NCBI GenBank assembly: GCA_017996845.1
Contig: JAGOGF010000030.1
Location: forward strand, 1-23,231
Source: Butyrivibrio sp.
Lineage (GTDB): Bacteria; Bacillota_A; Clostridia; Lachnospirales; Lachnospiraceae
DNA: 23,231 bases
Reading direction: 5' to 3'
Part shown: one piece after another, positions 7,429-15,235 of the stretch
Numbering within the stretch: position 1 is the first letter of the stretch
Layout: each line of letters starts with the position of its first letter
The notes under the pieces: generated by a model
Database searches by the model: none
What the model was told of the DNA's origin: nothing
Seen by the model: only the letters and a program-made list of their open reading frames with translations
Made by a program: the position numbers and the translations under genes

Positions 7429-8313
7429 TTACGCTTTGAAATCAATGGCTGTACCAACTGTCTTTTCCTTCTCTGTCATAACATTGTCAGAAAGAGCATT
7501 AAACTGATACGCCTGTATTTTACGGATCAATTCCTCAATCGACCCCGCTGTAACTGTTATTGTATCTGTTTCAGAGTCTGCTTTTCCGGTATTCCCATCA
7601 ACCTCTGCTGCACCCGCTTTGTCCTGTGCTGCTTTGCTGATTTGATCCTGCCGTTTTTCCTTTTCTGCTTCTTTTTCCTTTTCCGCTTCTTTTTTCTCTT
7701 GTTTTTCCCTGGCGACCTTTGCATTATGCTCTTTTTGTGCAGCATTTGCTTTCTTCAGCACAGCAAAAAACATTGCATTTCCGCCATCGTTAACAGTCAT
7801 TCCAAATGCAGTTACTGCCCCGGCAGAACTGCCTGAAGAAGAATAAGAAGCCCCGATCTGTTTGGAAAGACTGTTCAAACCGCTTGCAGCTGAAGTAATG
7901 GTTGCTTCGATTTTTTTACGATATTGCTCATCGGATGCCATCTTTTCAATCTTGTCCGTATCGATCAGGACTGTCATTGCACCTGCGGAAGCAAAACTTC
8001 CCTTCATTGCCTCTGCCTGCTGTTTACTCTCCGATGCAACCAGTACGAAATTCATATTGGAGAATTTAGCCTTCAGCCTATTATAATAGGCAAGTCCTTC
8101 TTTGGAAAGTTTGGCATCCCCAAATGTAGCCGTTCCGGTTACTGCCGTTTTATCTGTCTTAATATCCGCAGTTTTGTCTACTGTTTTGTCTACCGCCTTG
8201 TCTGCTGCCTGATCCGCTGATTTTGGAGTTTCCTTTTTCTGTACTGCTTCCTTCCCTGTCAACTGTGTACTGAGCTGTTGCAGATAAGCTGTTTCATTGA
8301 TTCCGTTTATCAT
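7429..8313 (-). CDS. DUF6033-like protein of unknown function
   Basis: Protein of 294 residues. The middle part (SKEGLAYYNRLKAKFSNMNF, then a VLIDTDKIEKMASDEQYRKK stretch, and FGMTVNDGG) matches what I remember of DUF6033, a family seen in Lachnospiraceae; function unknown. Layout: N-terminal MINGINETAYLQQLSTQ; a low-complexity Asp/Lys/Ala/Thr linker (about 30-60) with repeated DK-x-x-DK units; the conserved domain (about 65-190); a highly charged Lys/Glu helix (about 190-225) likely to form a coiled coil; and a C-terminal segment ending NVMTEKEKTVGTAIDFKA. No signal peptide or membrane helix is visible. The ATG follows AGGTGG at about 8 bases. The gene stands alone between two terminators, behind a promoter that also resembles a sigma-28 (motility) site, so a link to flagella is possible but speculative. 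Confidence 0.75.
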   Translation of the reverse strand: MINGINETAYLQQLSTQLTGKEAVQKKETPKSADQAADKAVDKTVDKTADIKTDKTAVTGTATFGDAKLSKEGLAYYNRLKAKFSNMNFVLVASESKQQAEAMKGSFASAGAMTVLIDTDKIEKMASDEQYRKKIEATITSAASGLNSLSKQIGASYSSSGSSAGAVTAFGMTVNDGGNAMFFAVLKKANAAQKEHNAKVAREKQEKKEAEKEKEAEKEKRQDQISKAAQDKAGAAEVDGNTGKADSETDTITVTAGSIEELIRKIQAYQFNALSDNVMTEKEKTVGTAIDFKA

Positions 8314-8401
8314 CCTGTTATCCCACCTTCCCTGGCGAAACGGCAGTTATTGGTATCACACTGCCTTCAACTTGTGACTTCCCTGTGCACATAGTGATCC
8401 T

Positions 8402-8437
8402 ATAATAGATATATCGGATGATAGATTGAAAAAATTA
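8402..8437 (-). promoter_or_regulatory. Overlapping sigma-28-like and sigma-A-like promoter of the DUF6033-like gene
   Basis: On the - strand, TAAT (8437-8434), 15 bases, then TCCGATAT (8418-8411) is close to the sigma-28 pattern TAAA-N15-GCCGATAA. The same stretch also contains TTCAAT (8430-8425), 17 bases, TATTAT (8407-8402), a possible sigma-A promoter with a weak -35. I cannot say which is used. The leader would be about 90 bases. Also in this gap, GAGAT/ATCTC (8453-8470) followed by TTTT could be a very weak terminator of the upstream esterase gene. Confidence 0.45.
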
Positions 8438-8463
8438 GCATATTTCAAAACGGAGATCAGCGC

Positions 8464-9765
8464 TTATCTCTTCTGTAATGCGAGCCAGTCCAGTAACGTT
8501 ACTTTTTTCATATTTACTGTAACAGATTCTCTGATGCACGGAAATCTTCCGCCCTCTTCCTGTTCCGGCGCATCGTCAAAGTCACAGTCATCATTGAGCA
8601 TGGGAATCCATGAAAAATGGCCGATATATTCATATGGTTTTCCGTTCTCATCACAGAATCCTTCATGGATATCTGCAATATGATCCCAGAAACTGAAATG
8701 AAGATTCTCTGCTCCTGCTGCCTTTAATCGCAGGTAGGTTGCCAGAACTGTCTCAGACGGTTTTACTACCGGATCATTCTTGGCATGCGTGAACCAGATC
8801 GGTAGTTCTGCAAGTTTGGCAATCTGTGCATCCGCAATCGTATCATCATACAGTGCCTCACAAACCGGAAATGCTGCTGCAAAAAAGTCAGGATAGTCAA
8901 TGCAAATGCGCATGGTCATAAATCCGCCGTTGGAATCTCCGCCAATATATATTCTCTTTCTGTCAATTTCAGGATGGTTTTCCACAAATTCATCAATCAG
9001 ATATTTCAGGGCACTGACATACATACTCTTTCCGCCCTTTGTATATTCACCGCTCCCGTCATCCATCCACATGGTAGGACACTGCGGTGCAAGAATATAG
9101 GCTCCTCCGAATTTCTCCTGAATCCGATCCGAGGCCAGATTGGTTACTTTATTACCGGAATAGGCAATGCTTGTATCCTGTCCGCCTTCTCCGGCACCAT
9201 GCAACCATATGATCAGTGGTTTCTTTTCTGATTTCCCCTGTGGTACAAAATAGCCATAGCGAAGGGGTATTTTCCGGTCAGTTGATTTATCTGTCAGAAA
9301 ACGCTCTGTATCTTTACATCTCGTTCCAAGCTTTTGATCATATACCAGTCCCGATAACACCCCGTGCCGGGAAGGAATCTCCTTCAACTGCGTGATCCGG
9401 TAATCACTCACGATGTGAACATTAAAGCCTTCCGGCGCAGAAATCTCCGCTGTCAGTTTGTAAATCGGACCGTATTTCATTGCAAGCGTAATGAAACTTC
9501 CCGTTTCAGCCCGTTCTCCCGTTTCATCAGACAAATATGCATTGTCAACCGGGCAATAGCCCTTACTTGGTTCTCTGTCATCCATGGCCATCCAGCTCTT
9601 GGGCAGTTCCAGAATGTTACCTTTGGTATCCTTTCGTTCCACGTATACATTAAACATGTCTGCACTGACTTCTGCTGTAATTTCATCCGTAACCGGCAGA
9701 ATGATTTTGGTCACATACGGTCCGTAGTCCGTAACCCTGACATTTGTATAATATCCTAGACCCAT
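8464..9765 (-). CDS. Two-domain esterase (PHB depolymerase/CE1-like alpha/beta hydrolase)
   Basis: Predicted serine esterase of about 433 residues with no signal peptide, hence cytoplasmic. Residues about 1-130 form an N-terminal beta-rich domain of the kind found before PHB-depolymerase-like esterases. The hydrolase domain follows (KKPLIIWLHGAGEGG near 181-195 with the oxyanion HG, nucleophile Ser278 in GGDSNGG, probable acid Asp330 in THAKNDPVV, probable His382 in GHFSW). A C-terminal acidic stretch (NDDCDFDDAPEQEEGG) precedes the tail. The start ATG has a strong AGGAGG at 8-base spacing. It is the last gene of the carbohydrate operon, 24 bases after the glycoside hydrolase. It probably removes acetyl, feruloyl or similar groups from the imported oligosaccharide; the exact bond is unknown. 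Confidence 0.82.
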   Translation of the reverse strand: MGLGYYTNVRVTDYGPYVTKIILPVTDEITAEVSADMFNVYVERKDTKGNILELPKSWMAMDDREPSKGYCPVDNAYLSDETGERAETGSFITLAMKYGPIYKLTAEISAPEGFNVHIVSDYRITQLKEIPSRHGVLSGLVYDQKLGTRCKDTERFLTDKSTDRKIPLRYGYFVPQGKSEKKPLIIWLHGAGEGGQDTSIAYSGNKVTNLASDRIQEKFGGAYILAPQCPTMWMDDGSGEYTKGGKSMYVSALKYLIDEFVENHPEIDRKRIYIGGDSNGGFMTMRICIDYPDFFAAAFPVCEALYDDTIADAQIAKLAELPIWFTHAKNDPVVKPSETVLATYLRLKAAGAENLHFSFWDHIADIHEGFCDENGKPYEYIGHFSWIPMLNDDCDFDDAPEQEEGGRFPCIRESVTVNMKKVTLLDWLALQKR

Positions 9766-9789
9766 TCCTATTTCCTCCTGCTTTTTCTG

Positions 9790-11367
9790 TTATACTTCCC
9801 GGATCAGGCGAATTGCCATATACTGCCTGCCAGGCATCTGAATTGCAGTATAACCGGAGTGTACTCCCATATCGGTAACGGTCATATTCCAGGTATCGAT
9901 CACTTCAGCCCGAAACATCTCTTTTTCCGGCAGATCAAACTCTATAACAGCCGGCTGTTCAAATCCGTAATAATGAATCTCATAATCTGCAAATTCTGCA
10001 GGTTCTGTCCAGCTCGCCTTCCGATTTTCGGTATATGGTATTCCGACCACCTCATCAAATCCGCATTCCCCTTTTTTCATGAATCCGCCCGGTGTTTCCT
10101 GCATAATCCTATGCAAAAAGGCAAGTCTTGGTTCACTTGTTCCATGCAGGACACCGCCTTTGGACCACCATAAAATATCATCGGGATCCAGATATGTCTC
10201 TCCGTGTCCGGCATGTCCGCCCCGCAGAAAAGCTTCCCAGAAACGACGCACCATTTCCTGTCCGGTAATGTTGCCCCAGCCCATCATGATATTTCCTTCA
10301 TACGCAATTTCATCCCATACGACAGGTTTCCGGTATTCTTCCAGCAGATGATCCGTTTCTTCCACATGCCGGTACAGATCAATTCTCTGTAAACTGCAGT
10401 GTGTAATCCAGTCTTCGTGATGATCATAGAATTTCAGACAGTTATGAATCGAGCGCAGATGATTGTACGGATCACAGGCCTTCACGAGCTCTCCGTATGC
10501 TTTCCACTCCGCAGTCGTCTTTGTCATCAGATCATATTCGTTTGCCATCGACCACCAGATATTCCTGTAACACCCATATCTTGCAACGATATAGCGCAGA
10601 TACAATTCATCACATTCCCGCTGCATCGTAGAAAATCCCCATTTATCATAAGGATGCAGCAGAATCATATCTGCCTCTATCCCCAAATCACGCAGCTGAG
10701 AGATCCGCTTATCAAATCTTCTGAAATGCTCTGTATTAAACTGATAACAGTCAAAATCGGTAATATCTTCTACCTGTTTATCTGTATGGAAACCGATGTG
10801 CATTGCTTTTGCAGCGCGTTCCTTGTCCTGTCCTCTTTTTGTTCCTCTGACATATGGATAGGAAACAGGTTCCTCGGTATTATATCTGTAAAATTTCGGG
10901 AAAAAGCAAAACCGTATTTTGTTAAAACTGCTTTTTGCAAGTGTTCTGAGTGTCTGCTCCTGCAATGCATCTGTCTGGTTCGCCCATGCGTAACAGGTCG
11001 TTCCGATAGAATAGTAGGGGGTTCCATCAGCATATGCCAGATAACGCTCCGCATATACTCTGACCGGTCCGTGATTCCTGGCACTGCTTACAGCCACTGC
11101 CTCAAATTCACCTGTTAATGGTGAACTGCTCTTTGCTGTAGATGAATCTGCAAATGTTCCTGAAACAGCATATGTATAACGTCCTGTCATTTCCGGCATG
11201 AAACGGACTTTATAAATACCTTCACCGTCATAAAATCCGTTTACCCTTATTGCTTCACCATTCTCTCCTGTAAACAATGCATCTATTGCAAAATCTGTAA
11301 ACGGATTACCCTCTGCGTGCCCGCAAAAACACAGTTCCAACACGCTCCATTTCTCTATCTGTATCAT
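9790..11367 (-). CDS. Glycoside hydrolase-like protein (DUF5060-DUF4038-DUF5605)
   Basis: Putative carbohydrate hydrolase of 525 residues. Domains by recognition: an N-terminal beta-sandwich of DUF5060 type (1-100, VLELCFCGHAEGNPF and GIYKVRFMPEMTGRYTY); a DUF4038-type TIM barrel (about 100-430); and a C-terminal beta domain of DUF5605 type (about 440-525). The barrel has likely clan GH-A catalytic glutamates: Glu277 in WWSMANEYD (acid/base) and Glu353 in VVWDEIAYEG (nucleophile). DUF4038 proteins include apiosidases of GH140, but most are uncharacterised. No signal peptide is visible, so it acts on imported oligosaccharides. The ATG follows AAGGGA at about 7 bases. It is separated from the permease gene by a stable intercistronic hairpin. 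Substrate not determinable here. Confidence 0.85.
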   Translation of the reverse strand: MIQIEKWSVLELCFCGHAEGNPFTDFAIDALFTGENGEAIRVNGFYDGEGIYKVRFMPEMTGRYTYAVSGTFADSSTAKSSSPLTGEFEAVAVSSARNHGPVRVYAERYLAYADGTPYYSIGTTCYAWANQTDALQEQTLRTLAKSSFNKIRFCFFPKFYRYNTEEPVSYPYVRGTKRGQDKERAAKAMHIGFHTDKQVEDITDFDCYQFNTEHFRRFDKRISQLRDLGIEADMILLHPYDKWGFSTMQRECDELYLRYIVARYGCYRNIWWSMANEYDLMTKTTAEWKAYGELVKACDPYNHLRSIHNCLKFYDHHEDWITHCSLQRIDLYRHVEETDHLLEEYRKPVVWDEIAYEGNIMMGWGNITGQEMVRRFWEAFLRGGHAGHGETYLDPDDILWWSKGGVLHGTSEPRLAFLHRIMQETPGGFMKKGECGFDEVVGIPYTENRKASWTEPAEFADYEIHYYGFEQPAVIEFDLPEKEMFRAEVIDTWNMTVTDMGVHSGYTAIQMPGRQYMAIRLIREV

Positions 11368-11388
11368 TCCAATATCCCTTCTCTACTA

Positions 11389-11426
11389 ATAATGGCAGCA
11401 AACTTTTTTATGTTTGCCACCATTAT
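11389..11426 (-). other. Intercistronic hairpin between permease and glycoside hydrolase genes
   Basis: On the - strand ATAATGGTGGCAAAC (11426-11412) pairs with GTTTGCTGCCATTAT (11403-11389): 15 bp with two adjacent G-T pairs and an A-rich 8-base loop. No T-run follows, so it is not a normal terminator. It probably acts as an RNA stability or processing element that sets the ratio of transporter to enzyme mRNA (inference). Confidence 0.6.
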
Positions 11427-11434
11427 AATACAAA

Positions 11435-12334
11435 TTAACCTTTTACACCGCCAAGTGTAATTCCTTTTACAAAATTTTTCTGAATAAACGGATATACAAT
11501 AATGACCGGCAATATTCCGAGCGTAGCCATTGCCATTCTGACTGTTGTTGACGGAATCTGCGCAAGACCCTGCTGTGCGCTGCTGAGATTAGATGAATTT
11601 TGCGCCAAAGCCTGAATGTTCTGCATCAGTCTGTTCAACAGATTCTGGATCGTAAATAATTCTGTATGTTTTACAATATAAATATATCCGTTATTCCAGT
11701 CATTCCAATAGCCAAGGCCTGCAAACATGGCTATCGTTGCCATAATCGGTTTTGCCATAGGCAGTGCAACACTGCACATTGTCCTTACTTCACCTGCACC
11801 ATCTATGTATGCTGCTTCCAGGATTTCATCCGGCACACTTGCCGTAAAATAACTCTTCATTAACAGCACATTGAACGCATTCATCATAAGCCCGGGAACA
11901 AGCAATCCCCATATGGTATCTTTTACATGAAATATTGTCGTATAATTGATATAGGTGGGTACGAGCCCTCCATTAAACAACATTGTAAAGAATACAAGAA
12001 AAGTTATGATTCCTCTAAACGGCAGCCCTTTACGTGACAATCCATACGCAAGTGTAGTTGTCAGGAACAGACTGCATATCGTTCCCAAAATTGTGATAAT
12101 GAATGACATGCCATATGCTTTTATTACAGTCGCTCCATTTGATTGAAATATCCAGGTATACGCATACAGACTCCATTTTCCAGGAAAAAATGAATATCCG
12201 TTCTTCAGCAAAGTAGCATTGTCTGTCAATGAAGATATCATCATCAAAGCAATAGGAACCAGTGCCAGAAGTGTCATGATGATCATAATCGTGCTTCCTA
12301 TGGTTTGAAATATTCGATCTTCCTTTGTTCTCAT
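11435..12334 (-). CDS. Carbohydrate ABC transporter permease, CUT1 family (YtcP/LplC-like)
   Basis: Second membrane subunit of the sugar importer, 299 residues, six predicted membrane helices. The EAA loop that contacts the ATPase is visible as EAAYIDGAGEVRTMCSVALPMAKP near residues 190-213, and the C-terminus VKGITLGGVKG is typical of this subfamily. The ATG follows a strong GGAGG at about 5 bases. It lies 35 bases after the other permease gene and is followed by a hairpin and then the glycoside hydrolase gene. No ATPase gene is present in the operon; this subfamily commonly uses a shared MsmX-type ATPase encoded elsewhere. Confidence 0.93.
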   Translation of the reverse strand: MRTKEDRIFQTIGSTIMIIMTLLALVPIALMMISSLTDNATLLKNGYSFFPGKWSLYAYTWIFQSNGATVIKAYGMSFIITILGTICSLFLTTTLAYGLSRKGLPFRGIITFLVFFTMLFNGGLVPTYINYTTIFHVKDTIWGLLVPGLMMNAFNVLLMKSYFTASVPDEILEAAYIDGAGEVRTMCSVALPMAKPIMATIAMFAGLGYWNDWNNGYIYIVKHTELFTIQNLLNRLMQNIQALAQNSSNLSSAQQGLAQIPSTTVRMAMATLGILPVIIVYPFIQKNFVKGITLGGVKG

Positions 12335-12369
12335 CGTTTCCTCCGTAACAATTCATATCATTTATATGC

Positions 12370-13329
12370 TTAGATCAAGGCATTTTCTTTATCAAACTTT
12401 CTGACTGCAAGATTTGCCAACAGAACAAGTACAAATCCCACAACTGACTGATATACACCTGCTGCCGCTGACATGGAAATGTTACCGATCTGAATCAGCC
12501 CTCTGTATACATAGGTATCAATGGTATTTGTCGTTGCATAAAGTGCGCCCTGATTCATCGGCACCTGATAGAACAGTCCAAAGTCAGAATAGAAAATTCT
12601 TCCGATCGCCATCAATGTCAGCATGATAATTGTCGGTTTTAATAACGGAAGTGTCAGATAACGAATCTGTTGCATTTTGGATGCACCATCAATACTGGCT
12701 GACTCGTATATTGACCTGTCTATGCCCATAATGGAAGATAAGTATATGATACAGTTATAGCCGACACTCTTCCACGCACTGACAAAAATAATAATAAACG
12801 GCCAATATTGTGATTTACTGTACCAGTCCACGGAATCTTTATTGAAAAGAGGAAGTATCGTATTATTAATAAATCCGTTCTCAACACTGAAAAAAGCAAA
12901 AACCAGGTAACCAATAATAACAGTAGATATCAGGTTGGGAAGCAGAATCGCACTCTGATAAAAATTTTTGGCTTTACCGTACAATTCACTTAATATAATT
13001 GCAACCATAATGGCCATAAACGTATTAACAATGATAAATGCCACATTATATAAAATTGTATTTCTGGTAATAATGAATGCGTCACTGGTCTTGAACAGAT
13101 ATTCAAAGTTCTTAAAGCCGATCCAGCTGCTCCCATATATTCCCTTTTTGATATTGTATTGCTTGAATGCCACGATCAACCCCGGCATTGGCATATAATT
13201 ATTGATAAAGAGATAGATAAGCCCCGGCAGCATGATCAGATATACCGGAATGAATCTTCTGATCCTCTTACCATTTATTTTGTGAGCAGGTGCTGTTACA
13301 GCACCTGCCTTTTTCATCATAGTATTCAT
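12370..13329 (-). CDS. Carbohydrate ABC transporter permease, CUT1 family (LplB-like)
   Basis: First membrane subunit of the importer, 319 residues from the chosen start, with six predicted helices. The N-terminal region (PVYLIMLPGLIYLFINNYMPM) and SWIGFKNFEYLF are typical of LplB-like proteins. The EAA loop reads YESASIDGASKMQQIRYLTL (about residues 205-225). The open frame reaches back to 13359, but AGGGGA (13336-13341) sits 6 bases before ATG 13329 and none precedes ATG 13359, so I start at 13329 (MNTMMKKAGAV). It lies 46 bases after the binding-protein gene. Substrates in this family are oligosaccharides of plant polymers or glycans; which one here is unknown. Confidence 0.93.
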   Translation of the reverse strand: MNTMMKKAGAVTAPAHKINGKRIRRFIPVYLIMLPGLIYLFINNYMPMPGLIVAFKQYNIKKGIYGSSWIGFKNFEYLFKTSDAFIITRNTILYNVAFIIVNTFMAIMVAIILSELYGKAKNFYQSAILLPNLISTVIIGYLVFAFFSVENGFINNTILPLFNKDSVDWYSKSQYWPFIIIFVSAWKSVGYNCIIYLSSIMGIDRSIYESASIDGASKMQQIRYLTLPLLKPTIIMLTLMAIGRIFYSDFGLFYQVPMNQGALYATTNTIDTYVYRGLIQIGNISMSAAAGVYQSVVGFVLVLLANLAVRKFDKENALI

Positions 13330-13375
13330 CCACATTCCCCTGTTTTCTGTTAGGTACATACGCTATTATTCAAGG

Positions 13376-14950
13376 TCAGTTGGACTGTTTTGCTGCTGCC
13401 CATGCATCGAGCTGCTCCTGTTTTGCATCAATGATTTTCTGAAGTCCTGCATCCATCATCTTTTTATCCATTTCTGCAATTGTTGTATCCGGATCTGCAA
13501 AACCATATTCCAGACTCTTCTGATATTCATCATATACAGCCTGCACAGCCGCAAGTTCTGTTGTTACACCTGTTCCGTCAAAGCTGAAGCCAAGTGCACT
13601 GGACTTCTTTGCATTATCATTAAAGCTCTTTATCTGATTCCACAGATCTGCGCTGTTGCCTACACCTACATAAGACAGGAACTGATTTGGTGCCATCCAT
13701 CCAAGCGTACTATATGCTGCAGTTCCGCTTTTATCCTTAATTGTTTCTGCAAGGCCATCGTCCTTAACTGTATAATTTGTATCTTTTATGCCATAGATCA
13801 GCAGATTCTCAATTTCCGGATCTGTATAAAGTTCATTCATCAGCTTCATTGCTGCTGTTGCATCTACTGTAGTCGAAGGAATGGTCCACATGAAGGATGC
13901 TACCGAACTGGAAGACATATAATCATCTTTTGTCTGGAAAATAGTCATGTCACGATTATCGCCACTTGACTCCTGCGCCTTGCTTCCCGGCTTTCCACCT
14001 GTCTGATAGGCAATCAACGTTCCTGCTGCCTCTAATGTTCCTACAGATGTTGTATCTGTTGTTGCATCTTTACTGATATAGCCATTCTGATTCCAGCTAT
14101 ACATCAGTTTACAGAAATTCTTATATTCATCAGTCTGAAAAGCATCAACCACTTTCAGATCCTTGCCGTAATTTTCCAGAACCCCGAAGATATTGCCGCC
14201 CAGAAAATCAAGATTTGTATACTGCGATACCCCACTGGTCGCCGGACGCATCACTTCCATATCAGGGAATTGTGTATGAAGTTTTGCCAGAATATCATTT
14301 AATTCATCTTCTGTAATCTTGACAATTTCTCCGCTTCTTTCCGGTTCTTTGTACCCGATTGCATCCAGATATTCTGTTCCGATTGCGATACAGCCTTTTC
14401 CCTGTGCGTAGTCCCTCATACCGGGAAGTGCATACAATTTTCCATCCACACGACATGCATCTACATAATCCTGTCCAATTGTAGATACAATTTGTGCTCC
14501 GTTCGTCTGCATCAGATTATCTGCTTCCAGATCAGTCAGACTGCCCTGCGCAATCAGTGTCGCATAATCCTGCATGATCGTGTTCATGATATCAATCTGC
14601 TCTCCGCTGCTGAGTGCAAGCGTCATATTCTGTTTGTAGGAAGCCAGATCTGAAATCTGAAGTTCAACTTCTACGCCGATTTTCTTTCTCAATATTTCAT
14701 TCATGGCATCCTGCACTTTTTGCGTATCTGCCGGTGCCCCTGTGAAGGTCGGAAATGCCATTACCAGATGTGTGATCTTACCATCTGAAGCTGCTGTTGT
14801 TGTTTCAGATGTACCCGTAGTACCGGATCCTGTCGCTCCTGTTGTTCCTGCTGCTGTCCCTGTTGTTCCTGCCGCACTGCTTCCACATGCTGCCGTGCTG
14901 ACCATCATTCCGGCTGCCATACCAATTGCCAGTAACCTCTTCATTCTCAT
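13376..14950 (-). CDS. Sugar-binding lipoprotein of the CUT1 ABC transporter (LipO-like)
   Basis: Extracellular solute-binding lipoprotein, 524 residues from ATG 14950. It begins MRMKRLLAIGMAAGMMVST with lipobox TAAC followed by a Gly/Thr/Ala/Ser-rich linker to about residue 55, then the binding domain (KITHLVMAFPTFTGAPADTQ onward). The C-terminal part (AAVQAVYDEYQKSLEYG, PDTTIAEMDKKM, KQEQLDAW) resembles the DUF3502 end of LipO proteins. Start choice: GGAGG lies 5 bases before ATG 14950, placing the signal peptide at the very N-terminus; the frame continues to ATG 15019 but that adds 23 charged residues before the signal peptide. It is the first gene after the hairpin-rich leader and is followed by both permeases. 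It captures the substrate outside the cell. Confidence 0.93.
   Translation of the reverse strand: MRMKRLLAIGMAAGMMVSTAACGSSAAGTTGTAAGTTGATGSGTTGTSETTTAASDGKITHLVMAFPTFTGAPADTQKVQDAMNEILRKKIGVEVELQISDLASYKQNMTLALSSGEQIDIMNTIMQDYATLIAQGSLTDLEADNLMQTNGAQIVSTIGQDYVDACRVDGKLYALPGMRDYAQGKGCIAIGTEYLDAIGYKEPERSGEIVKITEDELNDILAKLHTQFPDMEVMRPATSGVSQYTNLDFLGGNIFGVLENYGKDLKVVDAFQTDEYKNFCKLMYSWNQNGYISKDATTDTTSVGTLEAAGTLIAYQTGGKPGSKAQESSGDNRDMTIFQTKDDYMSSSSVASFMWTIPSTTVDATAAMKLMNELYTDPEIENLLIYGIKDTNYTVKDDGLAETIKDKSGTAAYSTLGWMAPNQFLSYVGVGNSADLWNQIKSFNDNAKKSSALGFSFDGTGVTTELAAVQAVYDEYQKSLEYGFADPDTTIAEMDKKMMDAGLQKIIDAKQEQLDAWAAAKQSN
14838..14872. repeat. Short direct repeat encoding the Gly/Thr linker
   Basis: CCTGTTGTTCCTGC occurs at 14838-14851 and 14859-14872, a 21-base (7-codon) period. 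It encodes the Gly-Thr-Ala-rich linker after the lipobox cysteine. Such a linker repeat could change copy number by slippage. Confidence 0.6.
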
Positions 14951-15015
14951 ATTTTCCTCCATGCCGGAGCTTTTTTTGCGAAGGCACACAATGAGAAATC
15001 TGTGTATACAGTTTT

Positions 15016-15090
15016 TCATCTGTGATCAGGAAGGTTTGTTCTCCGTCGCAAACCTTCTGTGTGAAAGATTTTTATCGAAAAATCTTTCAC
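15016..15090 (-). CDS. Possible 24-residue leader peptide ORF
   Basis: A GTG at 15090 follows a full AGGAGG ribosome site (15101-15096) at 5-base spacing and opens a 24-codon frame ending at TGA 15018-15016. The peptide begins MKDFSIKIFHTEGLRRR and has no family I know. Its TGA overlaps ATG 15019 (ATGA), which is in frame with the sugar-binding lipoprotein. The frame is made largely of two perfect hairpins, so coding may be secondary. It could be a leader peptide that couples translation to the RNA structure, or the ribosome site may be accidental. Confidence 0.25.
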   Translation of the reverse strand: MKDFSIKIFHTEGLRRRTNLPDHR

Positions 15091-15147
15091 ACTTTCCTCC
15101 TTTGACATACCCCTGTCAGATTTTCTGCTGTTCCTGCAGAATCTGAC
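15030..15147 (-). promoter_or_regulatory. Three-hairpin leader upstream of the sugar-binding lipoprotein
   Basis: Three hairpins lie in series. Hairpin A: 15115-15147, 12 bp with a 2-base bulge and a 7-base loop. Hairpin B: 15059-15092, 15 bp perfect with a 4-base loop. Hairpin C: 15030-15057, 9 bp plus one G-T pair, with a 10-base loop. B and C are one base apart. None is followed by a T-run, so none is an intrinsic terminator. An AGGAGG site lies between A and B. The gap 14951-15235 otherwise holds only a weak promoter candidate on the - strand (TTTGTA, 16 bases, TAGAAT, around 15175-15205). The structure suggests post-transcriptional control or mRNA protection; I recognise no known riboswitch. 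Confidence 0.6.
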
Positions 15148-15235
15148 TACGCTTTCTCTTATCTTTCCTTCATTCTATTATTTCCATCCGATTTACAAAA
15201 CAAATTTTCTGCTCCCTTTTGGTACAATTCTGCTG

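Noticed and set aside
7670..7710. Repetitive CTTTTTCC-type tract as a possible tandem repeat or CRISPR-like array
   Set aside because: It is the codon pattern of a Lys/Glu-rich helix in the DUF6033-like protein; there are no spacers or constant repeat unit.
10399..11118. 239-codon open frame on the + strand
   Set aside because: It lies wholly inside the glycoside hydrolase gene on the other strand, has no ribosome site or recognisable domain, and its Cys/Ile/His-rich composition is that of a shadow frame.
14951..15019. 23-residue extension before the lipoprotein signal peptide
   Set aside because: It would bury the signal peptide behind a charged segment, and a GGAGG site sits directly before ATG 14950.
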